Shown here: piece by piece, positions 17,067 to 24,817 of the stretch
Position numbering within the stretch: the first letter of the stretch is position 1
Layout: each line of letters opens with the position of its first letter
NCBI GenBank assembly: GCA_026129485.1
Contig: JAHCHY010000010.1
Span: 89,544-153,543 of the forward strand
Direction of reading: 5' to 3'
DNA from: Cyclobacteriaceae bacterium
Lineage (GTDB): Bacteria; Bacteroidota; Bacteroidia; Cytophagales; Cyclobacteriaceae
DNA length: 64,000 nt
Position numbers and translations under genes: made by a program
The notes under the pieces: model-generated
The model's database searches: none
The model's input: only the letters and a program-made list of their open reading frames with translations
What the model was told of the DNA's origin: nothing

Positions 17067-18632
17067 ATGATACGAGTTTTACCGGTGCTGCTTCTTATAG
17101 GGGTTGCTGCTTGTAGTCCGGCAACCGAAAAGAAAGCCCCATCCTATCAATACCTCGAAGAAATAACCATTCCGCAGTTGCAGGTGGGCTACCAGAAAGG
17201 GTCGTTCACGATTGAACAGGTAGTGAAAGACTACCTGCAACGTATCGAAGACCTGGATAAAAACGGACCGGCCCTTAATTCGATCATCTATGTAAACCCC
17301 CAGGCGCTTGAAACCGCCAAAGCGCTGGATGCCGAATTAAAAGCAGGTAAAAGTCGCGGCCTGCTGCATGGCATCCCGGTTATCATTAAAGACAACATGG
17401 ATACGCACGATATGCCCACCACGGCCGGGGCAACCGTGCTGCGCGATTCCTATCCGCCCGATGACAGCTACTTAGTAAAGAAGCTGCGCGATGCCGGGGC
17501 GGTTATCATCGCGAAAGCAAACCTGAGCGAGTGGGCTAACTTCCGGGCCGATATGAGCAGCAGTGGCTGGAGCGGGGTGCTGGGGCAAACCAAAAACCCC
17601 TATGTGCTGGATCGTAACCCATGCGGCTCCAGTTCGGGCTCGGGTGTGGCTGCTTCGGCAAACCTGTGTGCAGTTGCTATTGGTACCGAAACAAATGGTT
17701 CTATTGTTTGTCCGTCCAATGCCAACGGGCTGGTTGGCTTAAAGCCTACCGTTGGGTTACTAAGCCGAAGCGGCATTATTCCCATTTCGTTTACGCAGGA
17801 TACGGCCGGCCCGATGGGGCGCACGGTTACCGATGTGGCTATTACCTTAGGCGCATTGGTGGGTGTGGATTCTGCCGATGAAAAAACGTTAGCCTCAGCC
17901 GGTAACTATAAACCCGATTATACCCTGCACCTGAAAGCCGATGGACTAAAAGGTAAACGTATCGGGTTGCTGAAAAACATAGGCGGCTACCATGCCGGGG
18001 TAGATACATTGATGAAAAGAGCCGTAGCGGATTTGCGTGCGCAGGGAGCCGAAGTAATTGAGCTGGATTTTACGATGGAGCGTGGCGCTGGCGGCTCTTC
18101 GTTTACCGTGTTGCTGTACGAGTTTAAAGACGGCCTTACCAGATACTTTGCAAGCCTGGGCGATAAAGCCCGCGTACGCGATCTGGCTGAATTGATGGCT
18201 TTCAACAAAAAGGATTCGGTAGAGCTGAAATACTTCGACCAGCACCTGTTAAAGCTGGCGCATGAAAAAGGAACCTTGCAGGATAAGGAATACATAGACG
18301 CGCTTGCCGCTATGCACAAAGCCACCCGCGAAAACGGTATTGACAAGCTGCTAAAAGAAAACAACCTGCACGCGCTCATGGCGCCTACCGGTGCGCCTGC
18401 GTGGAAAACCGATCTGGTCGATGGCGATCATTTTCTGGGAGGCAGCTCTTCGCTTGCCGCGATTTCGGGTTATCCGTCCATTACCGTGCCGATGGGCTTT
18501 GTAGATGTATTGCCCGTTGGGGTTTCATTCTTCAGCACGGCCTGGCAGGAGCCTGTGCTGATTGAGATTGCTTATGGCTATGAACGGGCTACCCAACATC
18601 GGAAGGCGCCCAAGTATATTCTTTCGAGGTAA
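17067..18632 (+). CDS. amidase signature family lipoprotein
   Basis: About 521 residues from MIRVLPVLLLIGVAACSP, chosen because it gives a lipobox (GVAAC); an upstream ATG at 17013 would bury it. The amidase signature is complete: catalytic Lys in VIIKDNMDTHD, a Ser pair in CGSSSGSGVAAS and the nucleophilic-Ser loop GTETNGSIVCPS. The length fits secreted amidases related to GatA. It hydrolyses an amide bond, C-terminal peptide amides or similar; the substrate is unknown. It is anchored in the envelope by its lipid. It is divergent from the ATP-grasp/SET pair, so functional linkage (cleaving a product those enzymes make) is possible but unproven. Confidence 0.88.
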   Translation: MIRVLPVLLLIGVAACSPATEKKAPSYQYLEEITIPQLQVGYQKGSFTIEQVVKDYLQRIEDLDKNGPALNSIIYVNPQALETAKALDAELKAGKSRGLLHGIPVIIKDNMDTHDMPTTAGATVLRDSYPPDDSYLVKKLRDAGAVIIAKANLSEWANFRADMSSSGWSGVLGQTKNPYVLDRNPCGSSSGSGVAASANLCAVAIGTETNGSIVCPSNANGLVGLKPTVGLLSRSGIIPISFTQDTAGPMGRTVTDVAITLGALVGVDSADEKTLASAGNYKPDYTLHLKADGLKGKRIGLLKNIGGYHAGVDTLMKRAVADLRAQGAEVIELDFTMERGAGGSSFTVLLYEFKDGLTRYFASLGDKARVRDLAELMAFNKKDSVELKYFDQHLLKLAHEKGTLQDKEYIDALAAMHKATRENGIDKLLKENNLHALMAPTGAPAWKTDLVDGDHFLGGSSSLAAISGYPSITVPMGFVDVLPVGVSFFSTAWQEPVLIEIAYGYERATQHRKAPKYILSR

Positions 18633-18643
18633 ACGATTAACCG

Positions 18644-18716
18644 CAAAGTCGCAGAGGGTTTTTCCTGGCACAGGCCTGGCAATGCTCAGCGTTCTTTGCG
18701 CCTCTGCGGTTCAAAA
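18644..18716. repeat. REP-like inverted repeat (CCGCAAAG / CTTTGCG)
   Basis: aaccgcaaagtcgcagagg on the left and ctttgcgcctctgcggtt on the right form an imperfect stem after the amidase stop. A related piece sits at about 33035-33083. It is the kind of short dispersed palindrome found in many bacterial genomes and could terminate or stabilise the amidase mRNA. Confidence 0.5.
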
Positions 18717-18770
18717 AATTCTGTATCTCGGCCACACTCTTTCCCGTTACAATCCAAAAAACCGCTTACC

Positions 18771-18980
18771 ATGTTCATTAAAAAGATCGACATACTCAAC
18801 TACATTACCGACTTCCGCAAAACTCCCAACGAAATCAAATCGCTTTCGGAATTGAAAATACACCTTAAGGTAACGGATGAATCCGCGTTGTTAGCTATGC
18901 TCGAAGAAATGAAGCAACTGCGTACCCTTCGCGAAGTAGAAAAGAATGGCGAGCGGGGGTTTCAGGTTGCCGCAAAATAG
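18771..18980 (+). CDS. small conserved hypothetical protein
   Basis: 69 residues from MFIKKIDILNY; an earlier in-frame ATG at 18696 reads through a REP-like repeat and was rejected. The sequence is charged and helical (SLSELKIHLKVTDESALLAMLEEMKQLRTLREVEKNG) and looks like a small winged-helix or scaffold fragment, without recognisable catalytic residues. It stands alone between the amidase and a convergent small gene. No function assigned. Confidence 0.55.
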   Translation: MFIKKIDILNYITDFRKTPNEIKSLSELKIHLKVTDESALLAMLEEMKQLRTLREVEKNGERGFQVAAK

Positions 18981-18984
18981 TTAT

Positions 18985-19078
18985 TAGATGTTAGACATTA
19001 GACTTTAGATAGTAGTTCAGTACTCTTATGTCTTACTACTTATGTCTAATGTCTTGCTACTAATTACTAAATGTCTAA
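18985..19078. repeat. degenerate inverted repeat (TTAGACATTAGAC / GTCTAATGTC)
   Basis: The convergent gap contains agatgttagacattagac and its approximate complement gtctaatgtcttgctac, a low-complexity imperfect palindrome. It may act as a bidirectional terminator for the genes ending at 18980 and 19082. Confidence 0.45.
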
Positions 19079-19081
19079 AGC

Positions 19082-19360
19082 CTACTCCTCCCAATCCCCA
19101 AACTTCTGCTGTATCAGTTTGGCATGCTGCTGTTGCAGGCGGTTGAACAGGCCATCCTCGCGGGTATAGCCCGTAAAGCTGATGTGCTCTTTGCTGGCGT
19201 GGCGGTTGCTTACCGGCAGCAGCACCGGGGTAATGTTAATCCCCTCGCGCTGCATGGCAATTACCTTGTTGCTAAAGGCGTTTTCGCTAAGCGGTTGCGT
19301 AACCACCTCAAACGTGCGTTTGCTTTCGTCTTTTATAATAAACCAGGATTTGGGAAGCAT
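19082..19360 (-). CDS. conserved hypothetical protein
   Basis: 92 residues, soluble: MLPKSWFIIKDESKRTFEVV through FNRLQQQHAKLIQQKFGDWEE. It is a compact mixed alpha/beta sequence with no recognised motif. Its coding quality is normal and it has its own gap on both sides. It resembles small conserved proteins seen in Cytophagales genomes, but I cannot name a family. Confidence 0.6.
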   Translation of the reverse strand: MLPKSWFIIKDESKRTFEVVTQPLSENAFSNKVIAMQREGINITPVLLPVSNRHASKEHISFTGYTREDGLFNRLQQQHAKLIQQKFGDWEE

Positions 19361-19424
19361 AGAGTAAAGGTAGGAAGAACTGATTTGTGATTATTGATGC
19401 GTGATTTGCGATTTTTTTGAATTA

Positions 19425-19500
19425 TCATAAGCCACATAGAAATAACATGCCGGGTCGTAAATTTTTTCTATGTGTCCTTATGTGCCTATGTGGTTAAAAG
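19425..19500. repeat. CCACATAG-type inverted repeat
   Basis: gccacatagaaataacatg on the left and ctatgtgtccttatgtgcctatgtggtt on the right form an imperfect hairpin between divergent genes. The same CCACATAG/CTATGTGG words occur at 30448-30521 and 36100-36127. Confidence 0.55.
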
Positions 19501-19523
19501 TTATTTATAAGTAATTTTAAACT

Positions 19524-21563
19524 ATGGTATGGAACACAAAGGTATTGCTAACAATAGGGTTAACTGTAATCACGTTGCAGCTATACGCCCAGAAACCCAA
19601 AAGCTACCCGGCCGTAACACAAGAGCTGGCTGCAAAAATTCTGGCTGCACCAGCGCCTAAAGCCCCCCAAAGCTTAGCCGTGGTGCCGTTTACGGCTACG
19701 GCATCTTCGCAGCAATCCAAAGCCTTTGGCGAATACCTGACCGAAACTATTATCGGCTCCATCTCCGGCCAGCCCGATAGGCTGAAGCTGTTTGAGCGCA
19801 CACGCATGGATGCCATTCTGAAAGAGTACGAGTTTATTCTTACCGACCTGATGAAGCCCGCAGCAGCTTTACAGATCGGCCAGCTGGCACCTATCGATGC
19901 AATCTTATCGGGCACCTATACCAAATTGAAATCGTACATCGAAGTAAGCGCCCGCGTAATTGATGTAACCAGTGGCGAGATTACCGTAAGCTATGTAGGC
20001 CGTATTAAAATGAACAAGAACATGGCCACGTTGTTTGCACAGCCCGATGCATCGGTGCAACCGGCCGACAAGAGCAAAGGCAACACAGTGCAGATTACCT
20101 TTAATGGTAATACGGGCAATACACCTTCTAAAACACAAGCTGAAATCTGTAAAGAAAAGGCCGAGGCATTCCGTCCGCATTTGAATGATTTATCCACCTC
20201 TGAAAAAATTTCGGCTGTTGTCAATGAAGCGGTTAAAACGCCTTTCGATAAAGTGTGCGGCAAGCTGCATTACGATGTGATGTTTGCCTTTATGCGGTTT
20301 AAGCTCGACCCCGGGCTGTATAAAAGTTTCCTGCTCGGCACACTCGATACCATTGCCTATCCGTATGGCGATGACCGCGCCTATGAAATTGTGCGCTACC
20401 TGACCAACGATAATCATACCGATGCCCGTGAGTGGCAGGCAGGCTTTGCAGCCATGAGCCGCGTGGGGAATTATTACCTCTCTAATTATATAACACAGTT
20501 AATCGGCAAAGCCGATGCCCCTGAGGCAGAACAGAAAAACCGTATTGCGCAGTATTTTGATTTAGCCGCGCAAAACAAGCTTGGCCTGCCAAGACCCGTA
20601 CCGTTTGAGTTTGCATACGTGGAAATGATGGAAGGATTATCCAAAAACCAGCCGTTGCGCCAGCATGTGTTTGAAACCTATTCGCCCCGGCTTTCGCCTG
20701 ATGATAAGCTGAAGGCCACGCTGTTCAGCGAATTGTCTTCCATGTATAAGGAAGAACCCGATCCGCAACGAAAAACAGAGCTGATCGGCTGGCTGGCCGC
20801 GTTTGTAAATGCAAACGAATATCCTAAAGCACACGAGCAACTGTATGACTTTGCGTGGCATTTTAAAATGACATACAGCGAAGCTACCAATGCAGTGATC
20901 CGCAAAGAATATCCGGAAGCTGACCTGCGGGTGCTCACCCAGCGTTGCCGCGATAAGTTTTCAGGCTATGCGTTGCTCACGCCCTATCCCAGCCAGAGAG
21001 ATGACCGGATAAATTTTTGTGTGAAGTACAACATCGCCATACCGGGCGTAATACCCACGCTGGAAGAAGCCGATGTAATACTGAAAGGCAATAATATAAC
21101 GGAACAGCTTCGCGTGATGAAGCTGCTGGTGCTGATGGATACGCCACCCGTTAAATTAGAAAACACATTAATTGCTTTGCTGAGCAAAAAAAGCCTTGAA
21201 GACCGTACTGCCTTAAGCCAGGTACAAACGCTGGCCATAAGCGTGTTGGGGAACTGCAAGACCGGAAATGCCAAAGCCATTGAGTTTATGATCTCGGTAT
21301 TGCCGCATTACGGAAATGACACGGAAGCCGCCAAAGAAGCGCTGGTAAAAATCGGCAAGCCGGCAGTGAAAGCATTAACCGCACGATTGGATAAAACCAC
21401 CGACCAGGAAGGAGGCTTGCAATACCAGTTGATTACACTATTGGGTAAAATCGGTAAGGACGCTGCAATTGCGGAGAAATCCATTCAACGGGTATTAACC
21501 ATTACGCGCAACAACGATGTACGCTATGCTGCCGAGGCTGCGTTGCAGGCGATTGGGAATTAA
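19524..21563 (+). CDS. secreted CsgG/FlgO-like protein with HEAT repeats
   Basis: 679 residues with a signal peptide (MVWNTKVLLTIGLTVITLQLYAQ). Residues about 48-160 resemble the CsgG/FlgO-like fold that builds outer-membrane or periplasmic assemblies: LAVVPFTATASSQQSKAFGEYLTETII, LKLFERTRMDAILKEYEF, IDAILSGTYTKL and YIEVSARVIDVTSGEI. A long helical middle part and C-terminal HEAT-like repeats follow (about 540-679: LENTLIALLSKKS, AIEFMISVLPHYGNDTEAAKEALVKIG). The HEAT end suggests protein binding. It overlaps the convergent hepT stop by a few bases. The role is probably envelope scaffolding; the partner is unknown. Confidence 0.7.
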   Translation: MVWNTKVLLTIGLTVITLQLYAQKPKSYPAVTQELAAKILAAPAPKAPQSLAVVPFTATASSQQSKAFGEYLTETIIGSISGQPDRLKLFERTRMDAILKEYEFILTDLMKPAAALQIGQLAPIDAILSGTYTKLKSYIEVSARVIDVTSGEITVSYVGRIKMNKNMATLFAQPDASVQPADKSKGNTVQITFNGNTGNTPSKTQAEICKEKAEAFRPHLNDLSTSEKISAVVNEAVKTPFDKVCGKLHYDVMFAFMRFKLDPGLYKSFLLGTLDTIAYPYGDDRAYEIVRYLTNDNHTDAREWQAGFAAMSRVGNYYLSNYITQLIGKADAPEAEQKNRIAQYFDLAAQNKLGLPRPVPFEFAYVEMMEGLSKNQPLRQHVFETYSPRLSPDDKLKATLFSELSSMYKEEPDPQRKTELIGWLAAFVNANEYPKAHEQLYDFAWHFKMTYSEATNAVIRKEYPEADLRVLTQRCRDKFSGYALLTPYPSQRDDRINFCVKYNIAIPGVIPTLEEADVILKGNNITEQLRVMKLLVLMDTPPVKLENTLIALLSKKSLEDRTALSQVQTLAISVLGNCKTGNAKAIEFMISVLPHYGNDTEAAKEALVKIGKPAVKALTARLDKTTDQEGGLQYQLITLLGKIGKDAAIAEKSIQRVLTITRNNDVRYAAEAALQAIGN

Positions 21564-21898
21564 TTTTTGTTTAAAAGCGAGTGGATTTCCTGGTGAAGAA
21601 CCGGAATATCGTGTATTAATATCTTCCAAACCAGGTTATCGTCCACAGCATCATAAGAGTGAATAACCCGGTTACGAAATGCAATAATCTCTTTTGCCCT
21701 GCTTAGTTCAATATTTTTATCTTCTTTTACAATCCGGTTAACGGCTTCTCCAATGATACTCAGCTCACGTTCCACAGCTCGTTTTACCGTCAACGATTGG
21801 GTGTACCACTTGAAATCCCTTTTGCCCTGAAGATGAAAATAGATTCCGTCTATGCACATCAAAATGTCCGTGAGTGATTTTTTAATCGAATCACTCAT
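21560..21898 (-). CDS. hepT: HepT-like HEPN RNase toxin
   Basis: 112 residues, all-helical. It carries the HEPN/HepT active motif Arg75-x4-His80-x-Tyr82 (RNRVIHSY), the RNase site of type VII HEPN-MNT toxin-antitoxin systems. Its start overlaps the upstream nucleotidyltransferase gene by 8 bases, the usual antitoxin-first arrangement. In characterised relatives the MNT partner AMPylates the HEPN toxin near the Tyr. The gene ends tail-to-tail against the CsgG-like gene with a 4-base overlap. Confidence 0.85.
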   Translation of the reverse strand: MSDSIKKSLTDILMCIDGIYFHLQGKRDFKWYTQSLTVKRAVERELSIIGEAVNRIVKEDKNIELSRAKEIIAFRNRVIHSYDAVDDNLVWKILIHDIPVLHQEIHSLLNKN

Positions 21899-22196
21899 AA
21901 AGCGGCACTTTCGTTTCGTTAAGTGATTTTATAAAGTAGGGATTTTTAAGAGAAGCTTCCGTTACGAGATCAACCGGGTGGCTGAGAATCTGTTCAAGCT
22001 GTTCCGCCAGCTCAAAGTAATGCTTGCCATACTCAACAGGATCAAGTTTATCATCGAATGCGACAAGTAAATCAATATCACTGTTTGGATTAAAACCTCC
22101 GGTTACAGCAGAGCCAAATGCGTATGCACGCTTTACCCTATGCTTTTTCAGCAACCGGATAACAACGGGCATTTTGCTTTTAAGCGCTTCTACCAT
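21891..22196 (-). CDS. mntA: MNT nucleotidyltransferase antitoxin
   Basis: About 101 residues from MVEALKSKMP; a longer start at 22244 is possible but adds no recognisable sequence. The minimal nucleotidyltransferase motif is intact: GSAV (Gly28-Ser29), then Asp40 and Asp42 in SDIDLLVAF, with Asp76 as probable third carboxylate (HPVDLV). It is paired with the HepT-type gene downstream. Expected role: neutralise HepT by AMPylation. Confidence 0.85.
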   Translation of the reverse strand: MVEALKSKMPVVIRLLKKHRVKRAYAFGSAVTGGFNPNSDIDLLVAFDDKLDPVEYGKHYFELAEQLEQILSHPVDLVTEASLKNPYFIKSLNETKVPLYE

Positions 22197-22284
22197 GCTC
22201 AAATATACAATTTTGTTAAGGATCGTAAGCCGTATAGAAGACAAAAGCCATGTGGTCTTATCCGCCTATGTAGTTAAGCAGCAT

Positions 22285-23517
22285 TTACCCAAACACCACC
22301 CACGCTACACCAAGCGTAAGCAGGATGTTAAAGAGCTGGGCCAGCAGAAAGACAACGGCTGGTTTTTTGGAGTCTTTATTGAAGATGTCGGCAAAGCGGG
22401 TTTCTAATCCAATACAAGTGAAAGCTAACGCAAACCAAAAGGTTTGAATATTCTTTAGCGGAGTTTTGAGCTCGCTAACCAAACCGGCAGGAAGTACAAA
22501 TGAAAACAGGAGCGATGCAGCAATAAATCCCAACACAAATTTTGGGAAGCGATCCCAGATCATGCCACCAGTGGTTTTGTCTGTCGCTTGCTTTTTGGTG
22601 TACGTCCAGTACAGGGAAATAGCAAATGCGGCAATGCCCAGCAACACATTCTGCGAGAACTTTACTACCGTAGCATACTTCAGCCCGTCTTCGCCCAGCA
22701 AATTGCCGGCAGCTACTACGGCACCCGTTGTATCAATCGTGCCGCCCATCCACGCACCGGCAACAGATGCGGGTAACTCCATCGCCTTGGCCAGCCACGG
22801 CATAAGCAGCAGCATGGGTATGGCCGTAATCAGCACCAGCGAGATTACATACGATAGTTTTTTGTTATCCCCTTTGATTACACCGGCCGTAGCAATAGCA
22901 GCCGAAACACCACAGATGGCTACCGCGCTGGAGAGCATGGTGCGGTATTCATCATCCAAACCGAATTTTTTTCCAAGCCAGAAGCAAAACTGCCATACGG
23001 CAATTACAACAATTAAAGATTGCAGCATGCCCAACGCACCGGCTTTCATAATGTCGCCAAACAAAATGCCGCAGCCGAGCAAGACCAACCCGGTTTTTAT
23101 GTAGAGTTCGGTTTGTACCATCAGCTTTACCCAATCGGGTAACCGAAATAAGTTAGATACGGCAAGCCCGATCAGCAGGCTGAATATAACTACTTCCAGG
23201 CCCAGGTCTTTAGCGGGGGTATAGCCGGAAAGAATATGCGCCACCAACGTAATAAGTATAAGGAAGAGGTAACTATAAAAGGCTTGGGGGTGCGGTGGTT
23301 TTCCTGTTAACCAGAGTGCGCCCAGGGCTAATGTAAAAGGAATGATAAGCATTGAGCCAATGCTTATGAAGGTAAAGCTGCTTAATGCTGTTTTTAATTC
23401 ACTGCTGGTTGACCATGCTGTTGGCGGTAACCAGAAAATGATTCCCGTTAAGGCCAGCAGCACGCAGGCAACGGCAGACACGATTGAGGCCCAGTCTTCG
23501 CTAAATGGCTTTTGCAT
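22285..23517 (-). CDS. YeiH/UPF0324 family putative sulfate exporter
   Basis: 410 residues, about 10-11 membrane segments along the whole length. Family hallmarks include LLGCGILFGDIMKAGALG, VAICGVSAAIATAGVIKG and AGAWMGGTIDTTGAVVAAG. UPF0324 proteins are inner-membrane permeases annotated as sulfate or sulfonate exporters; the substrate is not experimentally firm. It starts 3 bases after the stop of the porin gene, so the two form an operon. Confidence 0.82.
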   Translation of the reverse strand: MQKPFSEDWASIVSAVACVLLALTGIIFWLPPTAWSTSSELKTALSSFTFISIGSMLIIPFTLALGALWLTGKPPHPQAFYSYLFLILITLVAHILSGYTPAKDLGLEVVIFSLLIGLAVSNLFRLPDWVKLMVQTELYIKTGLVLLGCGILFGDIMKAGALGMLQSLIVVIAVWQFCFWLGKKFGLDDEYRTMLSSAVAICGVSAAIATAGVIKGDNKKLSYVISLVLITAIPMLLLMPWLAKAMELPASVAGAWMGGTIDTTGAVVAAGNLLGEDGLKYATVVKFSQNVLLGIAAFAISLYWTYTKKQATDKTTGGMIWDRFPKFVLGFIAASLLFSFVLPAGLVSELKTPLKNIQTFWFALAFTCIGLETRFADIFNKDSKKPAVVFLLAQLFNILLTLGVAWVVFG

Positions 23518-23520
23518 CGG

Positions 23521-24714
23521 TTAAATACCGGCTTCTATCTGAAAGCGCACCTGCCAGTTCTCGTTGCTGGCATTAGTCCCCTGCAACCACTGGTTTTTTT
23601 CGTAGGTGATGTCGCCCTGCAGCTTAACACGGTGTCCGCGAATATACTTATTTACGCCCAGTGTAAACTGTTCAGTTTTGTCATCAAGCAGTTGTATTTT
23701 TTCAAACGGCTTTACACGCGAATAGCGTCCCACAATCTCATAACTGTTTTTAAAGTAATAGCTGCCCTGGTAGTTCTGGCCGAAGCCGGTGTAGATGTAA
23801 CGGATATCGCCTGCATCATTCGATGTGAGCGGGTTGGGCGAAGTACGTTCCAGCCATTCGCAAGCCAGCGCCCAGCCTTTGTATTTGAAAAGAAAGTCGG
23901 CCATCAGGGTAGTCATGTCGCGCGAGTCATATAAAAACTTACCAAGCTGTCCACCGGTGCGGGTTGTGTTTTCGTTTTGCGAAGCGGTAATCCCTATCGA
24001 GATTTTGGGTTTTGCTTCCCGCATAATATCGCCTTCAAAATAATCGCCACCGTTGGTAAATGTGCCGAAGGGCAATAGTTCCAGCCGGCCTGTATAATTA
24101 AGTCCGCGATCGGATGCCGTAATGTTGCGGCCTTCGCCTGATGAGATGGAGCTTCGCAACACATAATAAAGCTTACCGATGTGGTTGTTGTAATACATCT
24201 GCACACCAAAGTCGCGATCGATATTAAAAGTGGAGTTTACAACAGAACGATCGGCTAACTGTAAATCGCCCGATGAGTTTACCCGTTGCCGATTGCCCGG
24301 CAGCTTGGTTTGCCCGAGGCCGATAGAAAAATTTTTGTTTACGGCATAGATGACCATAGCATCGCGAACCACGTTCGGAAACCCGGTGTCGTCATAATCC
24401 ATATCCGATCGCGAGAAGGATAGCTGAATGAGGTAGTAAAACTTCGGGTTATAGATGTAGCCGTCAAAGCGCAGGCGCAGTCTTCTTACACGGGCTTCCA
24501 CCTCATCTATCGCAAGATCTTTTGCACTCCTGGTGGTGAAAGCCGCCCGGTTCTGCATGCGAAACCGGATGTTAAGCTGGTACAGGCTATCGGGTGAGGT
24601 GATGCCTATTCCTTTGCCGAAGGTGAAATAGGGTGATGGGGTAATACTCTGCGAGTAGGTTAGCGAAGGAGTTATTGCCAGTAATCCAACCAGCCAAAAA
24701 CCTGAAAATTTCAT
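23521..24714 (-). CDS. outer-membrane porin, OprO/OprP-like
   Basis: 397 residues with signal peptide MKFSGFWLVGLLAITPSLTYSQ. It is rich in amphipathic beta strands typical of phosphate-selective-porin-like proteins: FRMQNRAAF, RRLRLRFDGYIYNPKFYYLIQLSFSRSD, TKLPGNRQRVNSSGDLQ and ITYEKNQWLQ. The C-terminus ends in an aromatic/hydrophobic strand (WQVRFQIEAGI). It is first gene of the porin-YeiH pair, suggesting an anion route across the outer membrane that works with the inner-membrane exporter. Confidence 0.83.
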   Translation of the reverse strand: MKFSGFWLVGLLAITPSLTYSQSITPSPYFTFGKGIGITSPDSLYQLNIRFRMQNRAAFTTRSAKDLAIDEVEARVRRLRLRFDGYIYNPKFYYLIQLSFSRSDMDYDDTGFPNVVRDAMVIYAVNKNFSIGLGQTKLPGNRQRVNSSGDLQLADRSVVNSTFNIDRDFGVQMYYNNHIGKLYYVLRSSISSGEGRNITASDRGLNYTGRLELLPFGTFTNGGDYFEGDIMREAKPKISIGITASQNENTTRTGGQLGKFLYDSRDMTTLMADFLFKYKGWALACEWLERTSPNPLTSNDAGDIRYIYTGFGQNYQGSYYFKNSYEIVGRYSRVKPFEKIQLLDDKTEQFTLGVNKYIRGHRVKLQGDITYEKNQWLQGTNASNENWQVRFQIEAGI

Positions 24715-24761
24715 GGTTTGTGATGAACTGGTGCAATATTATTAAAGCAATATTATCCAAA

Positions 24762-24799
24762 TGTTAAGCAGTTGAAACCTGAATGTTAAGAACTTAACA
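24762..24799. promoter_or_regulatory. candidate operator (TGTTAAG half-sites) upstream of porin operon
   Basis: TGTTAAG occurs at 24762-24768 and 24784-24790, and its inverse CTTAACA at 24793-24799. This leaves a 7-bp-arm palindrome with a 2-base centre plus one upstream half-site 22 bases away, within the promoter region of the porin/YeiH operon. No regulator gene is adjacent. Confidence 0.3.
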
Positions 24800-24817
24800 A
24801 TATGGTAAAATTGGGAA

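Noticed and set aside
22466-23104. 212-codon open frame on the plus strand
   Set aside because: Antisense to the YeiH-type exporter, which has clear membrane segments and family motifs; the plus frame is Ser/Pro/Thr-rich in the way antisense frames usually are.
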